Assembly (NCBI GenBank): GCA_022706865.1
Contig: JAKJBT010000076.1
Span: 1-8,028, forward strand
DNA: 8,028 nucleotides
DNA from: Bacillota bacterium
GTDB lineage: Bacteria > Bacillota_A > Clostridia > Lutisporales > Lutisporaceae
Direction: 5' to 3'
Shown here: positions 6,168 to 8,028 of the stretch, piece by piece
Numbering within the stretch: position 1 is the first letter of the stretch
Layout: each line of letters starts with the position of its first letter
Program-made: the position numbers and the translations under genes
The notes under the pieces: generated by a model
The model's input: only the letters and a program-made list of their open reading frames with translations
Told to the model about the DNA's origin: nothing
Databases searched by the model: none

Positions 6168-7142
6168 ATGAATTGGGGGAAGCAACTATTGAATGATCTG
6201 ATAAGCAGAATCACCGATCTATTTATTATAAAATTTATTAAAAACACCACGCCGGAGAAAAAAGCAACAGATCCGGCAATAAGACGCAAATATGCTTACT
6301 TGGAGGCATATGTCAGTATTGTCGGCAATCTGCTGCTGGCCGCCATCAAGGTTGTACTTGGATTATTCCTTAACAGTATTTCCCTGCTTGCCGATGCTGC
6401 ACATACTGCAGCAGACGTATTGACCTCAATAGTCGTCCTTCTCGGATTCAAGCTGTCAAGCTCACCGGCAGATGAAAAGCATCCATTTGGGCATGGCAGA
6501 ATTGAACTGATTGCAACCTTGGTAATTTCTGCAATGCTTTTTCTTGTCGGTTTTGAATTTGCAAAATCTTCTTATGGACGTTTAATATCAAACACTCCGG
6601 TCAAAGGGAGCTATACTATAGCATTAATAATGATACTTGGAGCCGTAATCAAAGAATGGATGGCCAGATTCTCAATAGACCTTGGCAACAGAACCTCTTC
6701 ATCAACCCTTATTGCAGATGCATGGCACCATAGGACCGACAGTATAGCCTCAATATTGGTGGCTGTTGCAATAATAGCTTCGGAATTTGGTTATTATAAA
6801 GTGGATGCCATATTCGGCCTTATTGTCTCTGCGCTGATAATCTATACAGGGTATAGTATTTCAAAAGAATCTGTTTCACAAATCATCGGGGAAACACCGG
6901 CAGAAGAAGAGCTCAATGATATTGAAAATATAGCATTGACTGTATCAGGAGTACACAGCATCCATAAGGTAAATGTGCACAGTTATGGCTGCCATAAGGA
7001 AATATCCCTGCATGTACAGGTAGATAATGATATGTCCCTGGTTATGGCTCATGATATTTCCGAGCAGGTGGAAAGAATAATAGAAGCAAATATGAACTGC
7101 AAGGCCACTGTCCATATAGAACCCTTGGAGGAGATTTTTTAA
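6168..7142 (+). CDS. Cation diffusion facilitator (CDF) metal exporter
   Basis: A 324-residue inner-membrane antiporter that exports divalent metal in exchange for protons. Six helices are visible at about 47-67, 71-93, 113-133, 150-168, 182-205 and 210-230, followed by the cytosolic dimerisation domain (about 245-318, ending VHIEPLE). The transport site is of the HD-HD kind: His79 and Asp83 in helix 2 (DAAHTAADVLTS) and His187 and Asp191 in helix 5 (DAWHHRTDS). The family motif HPFGHGRIE is at 105-113. This quartet is common in Zn/Co/Ni exporters; the NiCo-type leader points to Co, Ni or Fe(II). The ATG at 6168 has only a weak ribosome site (GTGGG), whereas TTG at 6189 is preceded by GGGGGAAG 6 nt upstream and would give 317 residues, so the start is uncertain. 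No clear T-rich terminator follows closely; a weak CCCC/GGGG stem is at 7162-7176. Confidence 0.94.
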   Translation: MNWGKQLLNDLISRITDLFIIKFIKNTTPEKKATDPAIRRKYAYLEAYVSIVGNLLLAAIKVVLGLFLNSISLLADAAHTAADVLTSIVVLLGFKLSSSPADEKHPFGHGRIELIATLVISAMLFLVGFEFAKSSYGRLISNTPVKGSYTIALIMILGAVIKEWMARFSIDLGNRTSSSTLIADAWHHRTDSIASILVAVAIIASEFGYYKVDAIFGLIVSALIIYTGYSISKESVSQIIGETPAEEELNDIENIALTVSGVHSIHKVNVHSYGCHKEISLHVQVDNDMSLVMAHDISEQVERIIEANMNCKATVHIEPLEEIF

Positions 7143-7221
7143 CAGTGCTCTCCATAGAATACCCCGGTAGAAGGGGAGGTTTAATTATACAATTGATTTT
7201 AAATACTCAATGCATCGCAAT

Positions 7222-7236
7222 TGATAATCATTTTCA
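7222..7236. promoter_or_regulatory. Fur box
   Basis: TGATAATCATTTTCA differs at one position from the 7-1-7 Fur consensus TGATAATNATTATCA. It lies 80 bp after the CDF stop and 9 bp before a TTGACT hexamer (7245-7250) that could be a -35 for rightward transcription, although no good -10 follows at the right distance. Binding by Fur, or by a relative such as PerR or Zur with a similar box, is inference from the sequence alone. Confidence 0.6.
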
Positions 7237-7268
7237 TTTTCTAATTGACTGAATTTGGGGCAGTAACC

Positions 7269-7334
7269 ATGATATATCCTTAGCACATCCTTAATACATC
7301 CATGATATATTCATGACATATCCACATAATAACC
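7269..7334. repeat. Six tandem imperfect 11-bp repeats
   Basis: Six consecutive 11-bp units without gaps: ATGATATATCC (7269), TTAGCACATCC (7280), TTAATACATCC (7291), ATGATATATTC (7302), ATGACATATCC (7313) and the degenerate ACATAATAACC (7324). Most end in ATCC. The period equals about one DNA turn, so a protein could bind all copies on one face; a decayed simple tandem repeat is the plain alternative. Confidence 0.72.
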
Positions 7335-7392
7335 ATAAAATTAAAATAACATATGAAACATACTATAATATTTTTCAGTAACTTATGCAGGC

Positions 7393-7423
7393 GCGATAAA
7401 TTTTAAAATATAAGATTTATCGC
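7393..7423. repeat. Inverted repeat, AT-rich hairpin
   Basis: GCGATAAATTTTA (7393-7405) pairs with TAAGATTTATCGC (7411-7423) over an AAATA loop, 13 bp with one G-U pair. The following ATTATATTT is only weakly T-rich, so termination is possible but poor. It could also be a dyad operator. Confidence 0.5.
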
Positions 7424-7569
7424 ATTATATTTAAAAAAATCAAACTTACTTGATACATTTTATTGAATTTATAATCTGATTCGTAAGCTTAACAGATAAT
7501 TCAATAATTTTTCTCACATTTTTTGCTTAAAACTCCCAAGAGTATTGATAATGCTGATGTTGCAAAAAA

Positions 7570-7621
7570 CCATCAAAAAAACGACGCGTTTAAATCGCTT
7601 TAGAGCGATTTTTTTTGATGG
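7570..7621. terminator. Nested bidirectional intrinsic terminator
   Basis: An inner hairpin AAATCGCT (7592-7599) / AGCGATTT (7604-7611) with a TTAG loop runs straight into an eight-T run (7609-7616), a strong rightward terminator. An outer perfect 12-bp stem, CCATCAAAAAAA (7570-7581) with TTTTTTTGATGG (7610-7621), encloses it. The A-tract of the outer arm gives a T-run on the minus strand after the same inner hairpin, so leftward transcripts could stop too. No gene ends nearby on the plus strand, so the transcript it ends is unknown. Confidence 0.8.
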
Positions 7622-7664
7622 CCTAATATAATTAGACCTCGTGAATTTATTCAATAGAATACGC

Positions 7665-7734
7665 AGCCGGTATCAGGACGGCTTTAACCGGATCCGTAAG
7701 GCCAATTGCAGAATTATACGGATAAAGTTTTTTT
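7665..7734 (+). other. GC-richer block with overlapping hairpins and a T-run
   Basis: In contrast to its AT-rich surroundings this block has several alternative pairings: AGCCG/CGGCT (7665-7669 with 7679-7683), CCGGT/ACCGG (7667-7671 with 7687-7691) and ATCCGTA/TACGGAT (7692-7698 with 7717-7723), the last followed by AAAG and seven T (7728-7734). The mutually exclusive stems and terminal T-run resemble a small structured leader or sRNA, but I recognise no known RNA family. Confidence 0.4.
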
Positions 7735-7745
7735 AATTTAATCAC

Positions 7746-7852
7746 GATAAGTTAATCAAGGTAAGTTAATAAAGGCAAGTTAATCAAGATAAGTTAATTA
7801 AAACGATAAGTTGATTAAAAAGATAGATTAATTAAGAAAGGTAAATTATAAG
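7746..7852. repeat. Tandem array with core AAGTTAAT
   Basis: Imperfect direct repeats of a unit like GATAAGTTAATCAAG. The core AAGTTAAT starts at 7749, 7763, 7777 and 7791 (14-bp period), then decays as AAGTTGAT (7808), AGATTAAT (7825) and AAATTATA (7843) with 17-18 bp spacing. No coding frame runs through it. Repeat units are adjacent without unique spacers, so it is not CRISPR. Confidence 0.75.
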
Positions 7853-7963
7853 AAATCTCGAAATAGAAAATTATTGGGCATTTAATGTTAAAGATGATTA
7901 AAAGTTACAGTGACAAACAATATTTTAGCAATTTATTGAACTTAATAATAAATTTATCAGAAA

Positions 7964-7981
7964 AAGAGGATTTTGCCTCTT
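7964..7981 (+). other. Small hairpin AAGAGG/CCTCTT
   Basis: AAGAGG (7964-7969) pairs with CCTCTT (7976-7981) around ATTTTG. It is followed by CCGTGTCGAATATTTC rather than a T-run, so it is not a terminator. It may belong to the control region of a gene to the right, or be a chance stem. Confidence 0.35.
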
Positions 7982-7997
7982 CCGTGTCGAATATTTC

Positions 7998-8027
7998 AAT
8001 TGCGCTAAATAATCATTTCGCGCAATT
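7998..8027. repeat. Inverted repeat at the right edge
   Basis: AATTGCGC (7998-8005) and GCGCAATT (8020-8027) are perfect 8-bp arms around a 14-nt centre containing AATAATCATTT, which resembles part of the Fur box at 7222. The element may continue past the window, so its extent is unknown. It could be an operator dyad. Confidence 0.5.
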
Positions 8028-8028
8028 A

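Larger units (their letters stand above)
7143..8028. other. Long non-coding region rich in repeats and hairpins
   Basis: About 890 bases of AT-rich DNA with no convincing coding region on either strand; any ORF I can follow is very short and lacks a ribosome site. It contains a Fur box, two different tandem arrays, a nested bidirectional terminator and several inverted repeats, listed separately. It probably includes the upstream region of a gene to the right of the window and possibly a short untranslated transcript. Confidence 0.6.

Noticed and set aside
7162..7176. Terminator for the CDF gene (CCCC/GGGG stem)
   Set aside because: Only 4 bp of stem and no proper T-run follow; too weak to call.
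7450..7475. Promoter TTGATA ... TATAAT
   Set aside because: The spacer is only 14 nt, too short for a normal sigma-A promoter; the TATAAT alone is not enough in AT-rich DNA.
7551..7631. 26-codon open frame (ATG CTG ATG TTG ...) across the nested terminator
   Set aside because: No ribosome site, and its codons consist largely of the terminator stem and T-run; it is a by-product of that structure.
7621..7740. c-di-GMP, glycine or preQ1 riboswitch
   Set aside because: I compared the block with remembered consensus motifs and found none of the conserved cores.
7746..7852. CRISPR array
   Set aside because: Repeat units are about 14 bp and adjacent, without unique spacers of CRISPR length, and no cas gene is present.

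Overview
The window looks like chromosomal DNA of a low-GC, Gram-positive clostridium, perhaps of the Ruminiclostridium type. Evidence: strong AGGAGG ribosome binding sites, very AT-rich intergenic DNA, clostridial-looking proteins and a NiCo-type riboswitch. The species is inference. There is no transposase, phage gene, tRNA, rRNA or CRISPR array.

Left part (1-5810): a regulated export locus. The N-terminal end of a response regulator gene runs leftward off the edge. Facing it is a gene for a small secreted protein with three helical repeats, closed by an intrinsic terminator. Next comes a four-gene, tightly spaced operon: a MacA/HlyD-type adaptor with a duplicated lipoyl/barrel module, a MacB-type ABC ATPase, a MacB/FtsX-type permease, and a secreted helical protein resembling TolC without its beta-barrel. 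The promoters of the small-protein gene and of the operon carry nearly the same cassette: TTTTGCC-like heptamers at exact 11-bp spacing, a fixed distance from a TAGAAT -10 box. This suggests one OmpR/PhoB-type activator, most simply the adjacent response regulator, switches on both units and possibly itself.

Middle part (5811-7142): a metal export unit. A good sigma-A-type promoter is followed by a leader that matches the NiCo (czcD) riboswitch in sequence and fold and overlaps an intrinsic terminator. Behind it lies a cation diffusion facilitator gene. The predicted logic is that metal stabilises the aptamer, the terminator cannot form, and the exporter is made.

Right part (7143-8028): nearly 900 bases without a convincing gene but with much structure: a near-consensus Fur box, six tandem 11-bp units, several inverted repeats, a strong nested bidirectional terminator and a second tandem array (core AAGTTAAT). 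It may hold a short untranslated transcript and the upstream region of a gene beyond the edge.

The most unusual points are the barrel-less TolC-like protein paired with a double adaptor in a probable single-membrane organism, the shared 11-bp-phased operator, and the riboswitch-controlled exporter with a Fur box just behind it.
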